Source of the DNA: Tetmemena sp. SeJ-2015 | Lineage: Eukaryota > Ciliophora > Spirotrichea > Sporadotrichida > Oxytrichidae | DNA length: 64,000 nucleotides | Assembly: GCA_027382625.1 (NCBI GenBank) | Contig: JAJKFJ010022395.1 | Location: 1 to 64,000 of the forward strand | Reading direction: 5' to 3' | Part shown: in pieces, positions 13,301 to 24,659 of the stretch | Numbering within the stretch: position 1 is the first letter of the stretch | Layout: the number at the start of each line of letters is the position of its first letter | Notes under the pieces: generated by a model | Seen by the model: the letters and a program-made list of their open reading frames with translations, nothing else | Database searches by the model: none | What the model was told of the DNA's origin: nothing | Translations under genes and position numbers: made by a program

Positions 13301-16300
13301 TAAATTAAACTATATAACTCTAAATGGAACTATTAAGAGTATTTTAAATGATATATGATCAAATTAAAGAATATTAATTTATTTGAAAGAATTTTCTCCC
13401 ATTTTTTTTAATGACTGCATTAATTTCTAAAATAATGTTAAATTAAATCAAATTACAGAATGCAAACATATTGTCTTGAGAATTTTGTTTATATCTCACT
13501 CTTATTAAGCACAAATTATAGATATTAATCAATTTTAATAGATCCTACTTTTTAAAATTTTTCCTTTTTGTTCACTTAATATAAATAAACATAAACATAC
13601 TTTTTGGTAAAATTATCTCCATGTAAAAATAAATTCTAAACATATTTTCTCTTAGTCAATCTTAATTTACCTTTTTTTCTAATCAGATAATAAATTTAGT
13701 TAAATTATAAAAGATCAGAAAATATTTATATTTAATTAAATTTTGGAAGAGTTTTTCAATAAAAGAGACTTCAATAAATATCATATAAATAGTTGTGAAG
13801 GAATCCTCTAGACTTTAATTATTTTTGATAATAAAAATTTTGGATTTTAATTATAATTTATTTAAATATGTTACTTTCATCTTTAGCTTTGATTTCTACT
13901 CATAAAATATATCATTTTGAGCTATCAAGTGATTTCATTAAAACAAAAATTGCTATATTTAAAAGTATTTCAGAGTTTAATACCAACTTAGGTCCATCAT
14001 TTGTGGCCTTAAAACCAATAATTATTACTTCACAGAAGAAAGCATATTCAAAAAATGTAATTAATAAAATTATAAATTTAGCTTTAAAAGCATATACTAT
14101 ACTTTGAGTTATCGAATAAAATAATTATGATTATTCCATTCTAATTAGAAAAAATTAGAATATCTATTTTAATGCAAGAAATGATTACACTCTAAACATT
14201 AAATCATTCAATATAGAAAAATTAATCAGGGGGATGAAAATTTCAGGAGAGTTTTTTAAACTTTCTAAATTTGAAAATGTTTAAGATTCTTTATGCTTCA
14301 AAGGGCAAAAGTAAAATATAATTTTATCTAAACCAACTATTCTCTCTTTATTCTCTTTATTTACTTAATAATATTTGAAATACTTATTTTTAAATAATGG
14401 GAAATTAAATTTAAATGGTTTGATTTAAATTTTGATATTTTATATTTTTAGTAATATTTGTTCTTCAGTTCTTAGTTTTCCTTTTCTGGATGGAATTAAG
14501 ATTATTTTTAAGGTAGCTAGTCTAAATCTTTTATGATATAATATTTTGAATGATTTCAACCGCTGATCTTGAAACTGGATTCGTTGTTACCAGCTACGAC
14601 TTTGTAAACTTGACCTTATCTCAAACTGATGATTCAGTTATTTATTTTAAATAAATTTTAGGGATCATTAATTTTCCTCTTTATTTAATTTTATCTTTAA
14701 TTAATTATTAGAGAAATTGCTAAACCAAACAGTTTTTTAGGTCTCGAAGTATTATTTTATTTTTAAAATTTGCTTCATACATTATATCAGAAATTTTGAA
14801 GAGTCTTTATTTGTAAATAATAATAATAACATTTGTTTTGGTACTTATTTGAATATAAACATAATTTGTATTATTTTAAGAGTATTAAACTATTAAATTG
14901 ATAAACATAAAAAGATATACTTGTAGGATGATATAAAAATAAGCAAATATTTTGTTTTAACTGAACACTTTCTAAGTTTTAAGTAATTATAAGGTTTATA
15001 AGTCTAATTATAAATAAGAAAGTTTCGAGTAAAATAACTCGCCTTAGTTAGTAGTCTTAATTTGATAAAATTTAATTATAATAGTGAATGATGGCTTTTA
15101 TCAATCAAGAAGTTTATTGACTACTCCAACTACTTCAATTGCTACTCAAATTTCCATTGCAAATAGTCAGCGAACTTAAAGGTATGATGAGGTATTCTAT
15201 TTCCGCAATTTTATTCAAACCTTTACTATAAGATGCTTTCCCCTTAAATGAGAGTTCATATGTTAATTAAAATTAAAAGCTTAAATTTTTCTTAAAGATA
15301 GTAAAATATTCCTTTGTGTACTCAGATCCCATTAAGATTTCAAAACTTGGACATCAAAGTGAAATCTTTTTGAAAATATCAATGCAACTTAGGAAAGCTA
15401 ACTTGATTTCATAGTGTATCTAGTTTTTCTTCGATTAAGATAAGTTTTTATTTGAATTATTAAGGTAAGAGAAGGCTTTCTCTTCCATCAAGCTCATCAT
15501 CTCGGATTTAATCAGAACTTAAATTTATTTTATAATTTTTTAAATAATAAATTATTTTAATTCTCCTCCGGCGAATCGGAAAATATATGTTAAGTCTTTA
15601 AGAAATGAAGTAAGAATAATATTTAATAATTTAGAAGACGTATTATCTTTCATAAGTAATTCTTTTATTCAAAATAATCATAAGTTTTTTTCTATTTAAC
15701 AAAATGCCTAAATTATAATTCAGTTGTAATAATCTTTAAACCGATATAAAAATATATGACAGAGAGGAGTATCATCAAAGAGGGCGATTTCGTTATTTAT
15801 TTAACCGTTTGAATGTCCAATATTGCAAAAGTTTATGAAACTTGAATTTGCAAATTTATTTATTTTTTATAATAAAATATTTTTGACTCAAGAAAAATAA
15901 ACTATATTTTAAATAGTTAAAAAAGGATCCCCTAAATAAGATAAGTTAACACTCCTATAGATAGCATATTTACCTATCTAAAATAAATTTGATATTTTTT
16001 AATGACTCTCAAAAAATAACATGAGATATATATATTATGATTTAAATAAATAAATCAAATTAAAAATTAATTTTATAAGGATATTTAAAGTTTCTAATAT
16101 GTGTATATTCTTAAATGATATATTTAAACTATCCTTGTGTTGCTCCATCAAATATTAACTAGCCTATATCTGGAAATTACTGCCCTCATATTGGACTTAT
16201 TACTCCTACTTTTACAGTTGCTGATTTAGGCGGAGATCCCAAAATGCACGATAATAATTGGGGCAAATTTGTAATTATCATTATTATAATACTAAATAAT

Positions 16301-19300
16301 TTAAAATCTTTTCTATTATTTTAAGTGGCAGCTACTATAATTAAAAGCATATATTTTAATAAATAAAAATTTCAATTATAATTACTAATTATAAGTGAGT
16401 GATTAACTTTCTGATGGCGAGGAAATTTCTGTTAATCTTCAAGAATCTTATGATCTTGTGTTTGGTCCCTTGACTTCAAAATGTGGAACTCCATCTATAT
16501 TATCCATGAGCTACACTTCAATTATTATATTATTTTAATTTGAAAATATAAATATTTTGTGTACATTTTATTCTCATTTTAGATAGGCAAGCAACTACAG
16601 AGGGGCTTCCCTCATTCATTACTATTTCATTAATTATATTTTTTAAATTTTTCTTTTATTAAAATTATTTTAGGATTTTATTTTTATTTGATTCTAAAGT
16701 GCAAATTTTTAACATTATTTAGGCTAACAAATCCTTTAAATTAAAACCTATCAAAAAATATAAATATGAAGATTTTAAGAATATGGATGTTGATAAGACT
16801 AAGTTAACCATATAACCCACTCTTAATTAAATATTTATGCAAATATTAATTTCATTCCTTACTTAATTCACTACATTTATTCAAAAAGTTTTTTGTATTA
16901 TTATTTTAGCTTCTAAAATAAAATTTGATTTTATAGCAATTTATTTTCATGAATAAATTTTCTTGTGAGTGATGTAGACACCTATTATCTAAAATAGATT
17001 CGAGACATTTATGGCTTTCAAGAATTTAATTTTATCTTCTTTTGTTTAATTAGAATATTTAAACATGTTCTTATTTAATTAAGTCAAGATATTAGATACA
17101 TGACTGTTAAACCTTTGCAAATAAAACTATAACTTTAATTTTTATTACAGTATTTATCATTATTAATCCCAACTCAGTTGATATTATTTGCATTTATATA
17201 ATGCTTTAATAAATCAAAAAGTACTTAAAAAGTAGGAGTAAGAGGCAGGATACGCTCTATCTCTATCCAAAAATTTAACTTGCAGTAAGGTATTAGCTGA
17301 AGGATATGAAATGAGGTTTTATTTTAAAGTGGCCCTTAATTATATTGCTTAAGATTCTAATTTCCCCCTCTTAAATTTGAAAATATTTTTGAGTTTGAGG
17401 AGGGTGTTTCCACCTCAAAATTGAAGGGGCTGAGAATCAAATCTTAGAGCGGATTCCGATGAAGAACCCTTCCCATTCATGAAGCTCATAGAGGTAAAAG
17501 AAATTAAAATCATGATAGTAAAAGATTCTTTTAACCATTTTATATGTCAAGAGTAGTTTAAAAATACACCACAAACTATTATTTGTTAATAGGGGATCTT
17601 AATTAGTAGAATAATTATATTTATAAATTTAAAATTAATTATTGATGCTTCATCCTCAACCTTTACTTCAACAATAACTACAAATCCAACATAAACCACA
17701 CGACCTAGTTCAACTCCTAAACCCACAACTCAGATTCCTTCAACTACTAAATCTTCTAAAACTTCTTAGCCTAAAACTACAGCACCAATATTAATTGGTC
17801 CTTAGTTCGATCGAAGATTTGAAAATTACACAATGGTTTTTGGATTATTTGGTAGCTACTATTTTGTAATGTATTTAATTTAAATAATTTAGACTGTATA
17901 TTTAATGTTAAATACCTTCCAACAATAATCAATCTTTATGATAGACCCTTCTAAGTTTAAGTGACTTTAATTCATAAAAATATTGAATTATAATTATTTA
18001 AACTTGCTTTACATAATATATTTATAGATTTAATAATAAATATACCTTATTTGTAGATTCAACAAAATTTTGAAAGGCTTGAAATTTAAATATATGCCTT
18101 ATTAGTCTTTTTTTAAATTAAACAAGCTAAGATAGATACATTATTAGTTTTATTATTATAATAGAATATAATTGGTAATAAATTAAAGATAGTTGTACAT
18201 CTCTAGGCTAAATAGTTGCTAAGCCAGTCAATAGTGATCTTTGCAACTTTTGTGCTTAAATAATATAGTAATGAGTTATAAGCAGCAAACGCAAAATAAA
18301 ATAGAAATTGAAGACGATAAATAGTACAATCATATGCTCCAATATATGGTGCCATGACTACGATGTTGAGGAAAATATCCTCATTTTATTAATTACTCTA
18401 TCGAAAAAAAACAACCAACATTAATATTTTAGCTTACCATCGATTAAATTAAACTCTAAAGTATACTATAACTTATAATATTCTTTACTTGACTTTATCA
18501 AAAGCATCAGACTCGCAATTCAAATTTTTATGAAAATATATTACTTAACTTTAAGAATTTATTTATGTTCACTTCTGTTAAATATTATAATTAATTCATA
18601 ACTTACCTACCGAGCTTATATAACTTTGTGTTCTATCCAACTACCGTTGACTAAATAGGGCCTCATCAAGTTGGAGTTTCACTTGTGGACCTTTATGACC
18701 CTGGCAGAAGAACTGACTATACCTTCTATCTGTTTGTGCTTCCTCCTTAGAGTTCTACCTATAACTAAACGGCTATCTCCAACTCCAATCCAATTAAATA
18801 TTATTTAAATATAGATTAATCACGATTAGATTATCTAAAAAATATTTAAGGTTGATTTATAGTGCAAATTTAATGCTTAAACTATAGATTACAAAGCAAT
18901 GATATATTTATACTGCAGAATTAAATAAAAAGCGGATTTTAAAAAATGCAAGAGTAAAAATGGTATTTTATTTAGTGCGAGCAGCTTTCATTGGATGGTT
19001 TTTTTATTCTTTTTAAAGTTAATAACTAAAATATTTTTCATAATATGGAGAGCAGAGGTTGAACTCCTCTGGAGTTGCTACTTTTCTTTTTTATAGAACT
19101 ACCTTTTCTGGTATATTATTTTCTTGACAATTTTTCTGAGGACAAGCATCTTATTTAAAATTAAAAAAATGTTAAATGCTAATATATGAGATGAGAAACC
19201 AGCTCTTCGGATAAAAAAAGAACCATATCCTCTACTATAAACAAGTCAGATACAACAACTCTCATTAAAGCCTGAAACAAGAATGCTTCGTAATCTCTAC

Positions 19301-22300
19301 CTGACAAATAAAAAGAAAATATTCACAACTCATACCTCATCATCAAGTTAACTATGTTAAAATTATCAAAATAATTCTCAAAAAATAGCTAATCTATTAC
19401 TAAATTAAAAGACTGAATTCAAGTTAACAACTATATATTTAAAAAAGTTCTTGAATCTTAAAGCTATCTCTTCAATCAACCAAAAAAGCTGCTCGCTCTA
19501 AATAGAATAATAATCTTGCATTTTGTAAAATCAACTTAATTTTAATAAATGCTACAGTATAATAATTTCATTTATAAATTTCAAATTTATTATGGCAGAG
19601 TGAAAAAGGTTTTATCCCTTCTTTAGTCACTAATCTTATTTTGAAAGAATCTAAATAACAAAGATTTATGATGTAAACCTTTAAGGTTAAAATCTTATTT
19701 TTATATTATATTTTTGATTTAGTCCTAATTCATTCTAATTTATATATTTTTTTTTCTCAGAATTAATCTGACTTTATAGTTAGAGACAAGATTAAAGGGA
19801 ACTCTTGGATATGACTGATTTTCTTAATTTTGAGATTCCAAAATGAGGAAAACATACAGACACGAGAAAATACTCTTATAATTTAGCTGAAGTAATATAA
19901 TCGATGACTTAATTTATTGAGAACTAGGATCGATGAGAAGGCAACTATAAATAACAAAGCAGTGAGGAAAATTTGAAAAAATTAAAAGTTATGAAATTTC
20001 AGAGATGAAGAGAGGGAAATCCTCAATCAAATTCAAGCTAAATATATTCAGTTACATATAGCGCCTAAAATTAAAATAATTTTGTATATTTGGTCTCAAT
20101 CTCTATAATCGCATTTCGAATAAATTTTTTTGTTTTTTAAATTAAAAACCAAATTTTAAAAAATTTTAAACCCTTAAAGGTTATTTTTTAAAGATTATTA
20201 AAACAGTTTTAAAATTTAATAATTCAAATTTTAAAAATTTTTAAAAAAATTTTTTTTATTCTTGTCTTTTTTTTTTTAAAATAAAAATGCTAGAGGAGAA
20301 GGTATTTTAGTTTTTGTAAATCTTATTATTTCAATATATGTTTCAAAGTTAGAGCTAGTACTTAAAATCTTAAATTTTCTATATTTCGCAAATTATATCA
20401 AATACAGTAATTTTAAAAAGCAGAATATTTTTTTTTCCTTTTATTTTATTTTATAAATAATTTTATCGGTATTTGTTATTAATTCATTTTAAGGTAAACT
20501 GTAAAATAAAGTAACAAAGGAAATCTAATTTAGCTCATAAGTTCATCTCCCTTCTTTAATATCTTCTTATAAGCAGGTATCAAAATAAATTAATTTTTAG
20601 TGCATAAATATACTTATTATATTGAATTTGTATTGAGTGCATCTCAAGGGAAGACTTACTTAGGCACATTAAATGATACAGTGATACAATAGATTTATCA
20701 GGTAATTGACTTGAAAATAACAGATGAAACCCTAGAAGAATTTCAAGACATCCTCATTAACAACTTCGCTCTTGCCCTCACTAGCAGATTTATGAAACTC
20801 ATTATTAGAGATGCATACGATCCCAAATTCAAACCTTGGATTTCACGAATTGATCTCTACGGCAGAGTCACTGTTGAATTCGGAAAGGATATATTTTATT
20901 TTATCGCAGTTTATTACTTTAATAACTCTTTAATTTTTAAGTTCCTGCTTCATATAGTGCGCTCAATAATGTTGCTCTTACATTCGCAGTCAAGAAAGTT
21001 TAAAGTAACTCCAGATCTCTAGCTATATCCAATATTTTAAAAATCTGGTAAAAATAAAAATATCAAATATTAATTAATCTTAGAAAAATATTACTAAATT
21101 TTTATGATGAGGCATTTTTTCTGAAAATTAAAGTATTTCTAGCTGCTTCTGGCTCAGAAGACTCAATCAGCATCAATAAATTTACGAATTATAAAGTGTT
21201 TATAATTGACTCTAATTAATTTTAAAATGTTTAATCCAAAAAGGAATTGCTAGTCAAAGCTACTTTTTCTAATTCAGACATAATAAACACTCAATTAATA
21301 CAACATAAATAATTCTTCTCATTTAAAAAACTATAATTTATAAAATGACTATCAACATAGAATCTAAATTAACCTCAATACCACTTTCATATTTTTTATT
21401 GATTATAATTACATCTAAATAATTATAATCAAGGAAAATAAAATAATCAAAAGTTGCCCCATTGAGAAAATGTATTAAGTAACTTCTCAATTTAAATCAG
21501 TATTTTTTAATTAACTTATAGCATACATTATTTACACTTTATATTTATAAGAGAATTTAATATCTCTCTAATCTTTACTATATTAAACTAATATATGAAT
21601 TTGAAATAGTATGGATATAAATACTTAATAGATTAGCCAGAACTATTTAATTTTTGTAGTTTTGTTGAATGATGAATGGATATTTTATGGCAAGTGACAC
21701 TAATCTCCCTGTTTAATATTTATACACTACTCAAAAACTTATTCCTAAATAAGTTTCTAACAGTAAGATTTTAACTTTACAATTTTACAGCTACGATTCC
21801 TGATGATGTCCAATCAACTACAAACTATGTTAAAAATCTCCTTATTATTTTATAGTTACAATTAATACTAGTCATCTATCTATCTTCTTTAAATAACAAA
21901 CCTAACTCAAGCTCTTTTCTAATATAAATCTATTTCAAAGATAATATAATATAAAATATTTATAAATAACTAACGATAACAAGGAATTAAAAATATATCC
22001 AATATAATTTAAAATCAATTTAAAAACTGTGATATCAACAATCTAAAATTAATATTTTTTACACTAGTCTAAACACCCTAATGTAATTTAGAAACAAATT
22101 CTTGTGGGGACTTCTTAATGCTCTGTAGTTTGTGATTCATATGCCTTTGCTAGATATAAACTTCCCCACAAATGCTCAGGAAATATTTTAGAAGTTAATT
22201 GACGTGGTCACTTTCGATTTTTTCCCTTCTCAATAAATTCTTAACACTCTATTCGACTTTGAGGATGAGTAACCATTCAATGACCGATTCAACAATCTTG

Positions 22301-24075
22301 ATATCTTTCAAATTACTCCACCTCTAATTATTTCTTAACTCATGCACGTTATTAATCTTAGTCGGTGCTTTAAAATCTTGGCTCAAATGATTTTTACTTG
22401 GTTGTATTTATTGTGCTTACTCCTATCGCTCTTAAATTTTAAATACTCTTGCAATTAAAGCAATTTAGTTTTTTACTAAAAATTATCAATACCAACAATC
22501 TCAATTAATTCTAAAAGCTCCAATTTTTAAGAATAATTTTTTACAAATTTATCTTGCTAATTTATAAGCAGTCTATTTCTATTTATTTTAACTCTTTATT
22601 TTTATATTTTTTAGAAAATCTTAGTGAAATTATATTCTTTAGTCATCATAATTAATTTAAAATAAGTTACAAGGTGACAGATCATGCATCCTGCGAGTGA
22701 AAGAATTTTTTTATTTCTAAACTAGACTAATCGGTGCTGTCAGTTATTAGTAGTAGTATAAGTATAAGTTAACTGTAAAACTCTCTCGGTAGTATCACCA
22801 CAGAGAGGATAAGTAAATAATAAAGAATGCTTCTAAATAAATACAAAAAAATAATTTATTTAGGACTCACTATAAATATATTCATGTTAAAAGAAGCAAA
22901 CTTATTATACAAAAAAGCTATACATACATTTTTACAACAAGAATATTATAAAAGGCAAATCTATAAAATGGTAATTACGATTTCTGTATCTCAATGTAAA
23001 TCCATTCTTTGATTCATCTAAATCTATATTGGAAACGTCTAAAATAGATTGAATAGCAAGAAGGTAAAAGGAACAATTGGCACTCTCTATGAAGGCATAG
23101 ACATTAGAAAGTATTCTGCTTTGCTTTACATAGGAGTTTTCCAGGAGAGGAAATTCAGACTACCATCCTGGAAAGATGATTTTCTATGGAATCATGGCTC
23201 CCCAAGAAATTAAGTTTGAAATCTTTTCGAGGGAATAAAAATTTTGAAGTCTAAAATCTTCTGCCCAAAGTTAGTATATATATTTAAAAGTTTATTCCTA
23301 GAAAAAATGACGTACTAATTAGGGTCCAAAATTTGGGTGTGGCTATGATTCTCGGAATAACTATTTTTCCAGGTTGGCAGTCTGGGTTCCATGTAGCGGA
23401 GTTTTCTTTGTGCGAAGAATATCACTGGCATCAGTTGCAATATTTTTAGCTGATTTTCCTAGAATCTATCACTTACTCTACCTCGTTGCGCAATAAATCT
23501 GCTATCTTTTCTACATAATTTACAAATTTAAAATAAGTTAATTAAATATTTTATTAAAATAATAAAATTTAAGAATTTTAAGGTCTCATTCCCCTCATGA
23601 TCTCTTTAAATATATATCATATTATTCTAAAAATATAAACTACATTTAGCATTAAAGTTAAAATTTATATAGCGTTCTTTTTCAAATAAAAACTTGCATT
23701 TAATTTTTATCATGAGTGATTTTAATTTCAGTTAAGCCATTTGAAAATAGTCTGATGAATGGAATGGAGATCTTTAAAAATAAAATAACGAGGTGTGCAT
23801 CCTTGTTATCATCTACCACTTTTTCATCTTTCAAAATGACTACATCGATCTATAACTCCAAGAATATTTATATTTTATATGCAGGGTGGTCAGTGATCGT
23901 GGTTCTATTTTTCTTGATTGTTTCAAACCTTTTAATTCTTTTAAGCATGAGCATAATGTAAGCATTTTATAAAATAAACTTTATAGAAAATTATACGAGT
24001 ACCTGAAAAGAGTTGCACTAAGATTCAAACTTTACAGATAAAATGATATTACAAAGTTTCATAGAATCTGTTTAA
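4321..24075 (+). CDS. giant secreted/multi-pass membrane protein, paralogue A (interrupted gene)
   Basis: About 25 coding blocks read in one direction, each with a matching block in paralogue B. Main blocks: 4321-4590, 5941-6052, 10039-10164, 10994-11034, 11345-11560, 11869-12075, 13057-13161, 13870-14045, 14465-14660, 16121-16250, 16399-16520, 16585-16625, 16955-17030, 17643-17967, 18601-18800, 20620-20898, 20940-21030, 21140-21295, 21665-21860, 22097-22440, 23030-23141 plus 23407-23520, and 23728-24075. The N-terminal half is extracellular-like, with GYFV and FGSYY motifs, Cys pairs and the LPSFITIS motif typical of cadherin-like domains in large ciliate surface proteins. A Thr/Ser-rich linker follows, then more beta-type segments, and a C-terminal membrane region with LWGLLNALQF, YEGID and AGWSVIVVLFF motifs. 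I know this architecture from large ciliate-specific membrane proteins of unknown function. Several gaps lack GT-AG ends but carry direct repeats at in-frame junctions. The first exon and signal peptide were not found, and one C-terminal membrane block present in B is missing here, so copy A may be inactive. Confidence 0.65.
4624..5264. repeat. GC-rich palindrome of about 640 bp, copy A only
   Basis: Two arms of about 270 bp (4624-4890 and 4992-5264) are inverted copies of one another with a spacer of about 100 bp. The arms begin with an A+T-rich outer part containing CCTGAGAATCTAAAGG and turn into a markedly G+C-rich core, out of keeping with the rest of the window. The spacer contains GGGGTTCAGCTCCCC, which resembles a tRNA T-arm or pol III B-box, but I could not fold a full tRNA. 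It sits between two coding blocks of paralogue A and has no counterpart at that place in B. A foldback element or a pol III-derived repeat are both possible. Confidence 0.7.
6230..7344 (+). CDS. putative membrane protein in left arm of inverted-repeat element
   Basis: A frame of roughly 370 codons ending at tandem UAA-UGA (7339-7344) with coherent protein character. The N-terminal part has several Cys residues (HESCGTT, LMTCDEP, FCSRYW), then comes a hydrophobic part around the WLGISLFILL motif that could cross a membrane, then a charged Gln-rich tail with a possible short coiled coil (VHELNNRFDKSQRQTF). It needs about a dozen Gln-UAA/UAG and four Trp-UGA codons. No start codon is obvious, and the opposite strand is also open, so the call is tentative. 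The same frame is repeated on the minus strand of the other arm. Confidence 0.35.
7519..7845 (-). CDS. 109-codon acidic protein in element core
   Basis: Starts at the ATG at 7845, just inside the right arm, and runs through the single-copy spacer to UGA at 7519-7521, preceded directly by UAA. The product begins MEKTHSDS, then a UGA read as Trp, then a Gln-rich run, a basic patch (ARKRFHKLFGG) and an acidic stretch with SYEEDYMG and a C-terminal KIDNKLKLKE. The charged, balanced composition makes this the best-supported gene of the element. An A+T-rich stretch of about 130 bp upstream (7846-7975) may hold the promoter. No family is recognised. Confidence 0.55.
7976..9090 (-). CDS. putative membrane protein in right arm of inverted-repeat element
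   Basis: Mirror copy of the frame at 6230-7344, differing at only a few bases. It ends at UGA 7976-7978, preceded by UAA, and about 130 bp separate it from the start of the 109-codon gene, which is transcribed in the same direction. If one arm is the progenitor, this one lies in tandem with the core gene and is the likelier to be expressed as part of a unit. The same uncertainties apply about start and strand. Confidence 0.35.
10165..10993 (+). other. pointer-flanked intervening sequence (CATT), paralogue A
   Basis: The repeat CATT ends the upstream block (10161-10164) and recurs at 10990-10993 in the same codon phase. Joining across one copy gives a continuous peptide through SQYIAGGAFP. 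The ends are not GT-AG. The B copy has a gap at the same place with less clear ends. Confidence 0.55.
11035..11348 (+). other. pointer-flanked intervening sequence (AAGG), paralogue A
   Basis: AAGG lies at 11031-11034 and 11345-11348 in the same codon phase. Joining gives LNTQGNTYETTYQAG, matching LNPQGNYDTTYYPG obtained from paralogue B when the same is done there with a 7-bp repeat. No GT stands at the left end. The gap is 314 bp and A+T-rich. Confidence 0.65.
11399..11516 (+). other. pointer-flanked intervening sequence (TTATAATT), paralogue A
   Basis: The 8-bp repeat TTATAATT lies at 11391-11398 and 11509-11516 in phase. Joining gives FIASYNFLISRDYLS, where the LI-RD-LS residues agree with paralogue B. 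Length is 118 bp. Confidence 0.55.
16121..17190 (+). CDS. paralogue A, cadherin-like extracellular blocks
   Basis: A run of short coding blocks, each matched in B at 33,900-34,975. In order they show NYPCVAPSN and CPHIG (Cys pair), DLGGDPKMHD, the DLVFGPLTSKCGTPS block, LPSFITIS, MDVDKTKLTI, DTYYLKQIRDIYGF, and a strand ending in NPNSVD. The LPSFITIS motif followed by short beta segments is what large ciliate surface proteins with cadherin-like domains show before their Ser/Thr linker. Between blocks lie 40-200 bp of A+T-rich sequence; some of these gaps end in AG but few begin with GT. Confidence 0.6.
17643..17967 (+). CDS. paralogue A, Thr/Ser-rich linker and following beta segment
   Basis: About 50 residues consist largely of Thr, Ser and Pro and would be an O-glycosylated stalk. 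They are followed by QFDRRFENYTMVFGLFGSYY and then YLPTI and RPFQVQV. The paralogue B linker (35,635-35,880) has the same character but different sequence and length, while the flanking motif FGLFGSYY is conserved, as expected for a spacer under loose selection. Confidence 0.65.
17968..18604 (+). other. pointer-flanked intervening sequence (ACTT), paralogue A
   Basis: ACTT at 17964-17967 and 18601-18604 is in the same codon phase. Joining gives QVQVTYLPSLYNF, and paralogue B gives QVQVTYLPGLYNF across a 2-bp AC repeat at 36,018-36,019 and 36,403-36,404. No GT-AG boundary is available. Confidence 0.6.
20899..20939 (+). other. 41-bp pointer-flanked intervening sequence, paralogue A
   Basis: TTTTA occurs at 20894-20898 and 20935-20939 in phase. 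Joining links GKDIF to QVPASYSALNN. Paralogue B has a gap at the same place of the same 41-bp length, with an 11-bp repeat. The GT-AG alternative (33 nt in A, 34 nt in B) leaves both copies out of frame. Confidence 0.55.
21665..24075 (+). CDS. paralogue A, C-terminal multi-pass membrane region
   Basis: Blocks in order: MNGYFMASDTNLPVQ; ATIPDDVQ followed by a hydrophobic stretch; a block at 22097-22440 with LWGLLNALQFVIHMPLLD, INFPTNAQEIF and FFPSQQ; then TIGTLYEGID and YIGVF, interrupted by the 265-bp insert, then FVRRISLASVAIFLADFPRI; and finally MNGMEIF, AGWSVIVVLFFLIVSNL and, after a 29-nt GT-AG intron (23958-23986), LYEYLKRVALRFKLYR. The order and motifs match the conserved membrane C-terminus of large ciliate surface proteins. 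The block LKFGNYTDTVSSLLAV of paralogue B (39,683-39,835) has no counterpart here. Confidence 0.65.
23142..23406 (+). mobile_element. 265-bp insert with 9-bp direct repeat and inverted ends
   Basis: It lies inside a coding block of paralogue A that is uninterrupted in B (compare YIGIFFIRR at about 40,090). The 9-bp sequence GGAGTTTTC stands at 23133-23141 and 23398-23406. Removing one repeat plus the 256 bp between restores YIGVFFVRRISLAS in frame; left in place, 265 bp shifts the frame. Just inside the repeats the ends are an imperfect inverted pair of about 30 bp (23148-23180 against 23361-23390), sharing AGACT and CCTGGAAA in order. It behaves like a MITE that must be removed precisely, which is the usual picture of an internal eliminated sequence derived from a transposon. 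Confidence 0.8.
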
Positions 24076-24079
24076 TATT

Positions 24080-24545
24080 CAATTTAAAATGTGAAATTTT
24101 CAATTTAGAGGTTATAATTTTGAGCCCTCATATTCGCGTTAAACTCTTCTTTTTAAAAGGCTATAGTATCAAATGCCATATATTGACATTAAGCGATGCG
24201 AAACATACCTACAGATTTCCTATCTCTGGTAATAGAATCCTCAATCGCTATCAATCCGCCACACATTAATCTCAGAATTGACAAAGTTGAGGACTATTGG
24301 AGATGGAGCTTTCATTAATTTTTCGTTATTACAATAACTACATCACATTAAAAAATCATTAGCAATATTTTTCAATATCGGGTCTTATTATGGTATTTAT
24401 GAGGATGGTGCGAAACTGCGCCACTAAAATAATGAAATTCAAAACTATATTCACTAATTTAATTATTAAAAAGCCAAAGTGACAGCCAAATTTCAGTTAT
24501 TGCGCCTATTTTTTATTCTTAGGGACCATTAAAAATTATTGACAT
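24080..24545. other. junction between duplication units A and B
   Basis: About 460 bp after the last recognisable codons of paralogue A and before unit B. It is less A+T-rich than its surroundings around 24,120-24,420 and has a long open plus frame, but no similarity to unit B at the corresponding place and no motif I recognise. It may hold the 3' end and untranslated region of gene A. Confidence 0.3.
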
Positions 24546-24659
24546 AATTTAGAAACCAATTTATTAAAAAATTAACTTTCTAAATTTAATTATATCCAGC
24601 GAATAAAATTAATTTCTTTTCCTAATTCTCTTCTAGCCAAATTAATATTAATAAAATTA

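Larger units (their letters stand above)
520..24500. repeat. tandem segmental duplication, unit A
   Basis: This is the first of three tandem copies. Order and sequence match unit B (about 24,545-40,830): first the minus-strand fragments beginning near 655 in A and 24,660 in B, then the large plus-strand gene. Unit A is longer mainly because of private insertions at about 1182-1816, 4624-5264, 6107-9213 and 23142-23406, plus about 1.3 kb of extra A+T-rich sequence in 18,900-20,600. Coding blocks are well conserved between units while most intervening DNA has diverged. Confidence 0.85.

Noticed and set aside
20100..20290. Dense A/T homopolymer region
   Set aside because: Low complexity only; no telomeric repeat, origin or fragmentation signal could be recognised.
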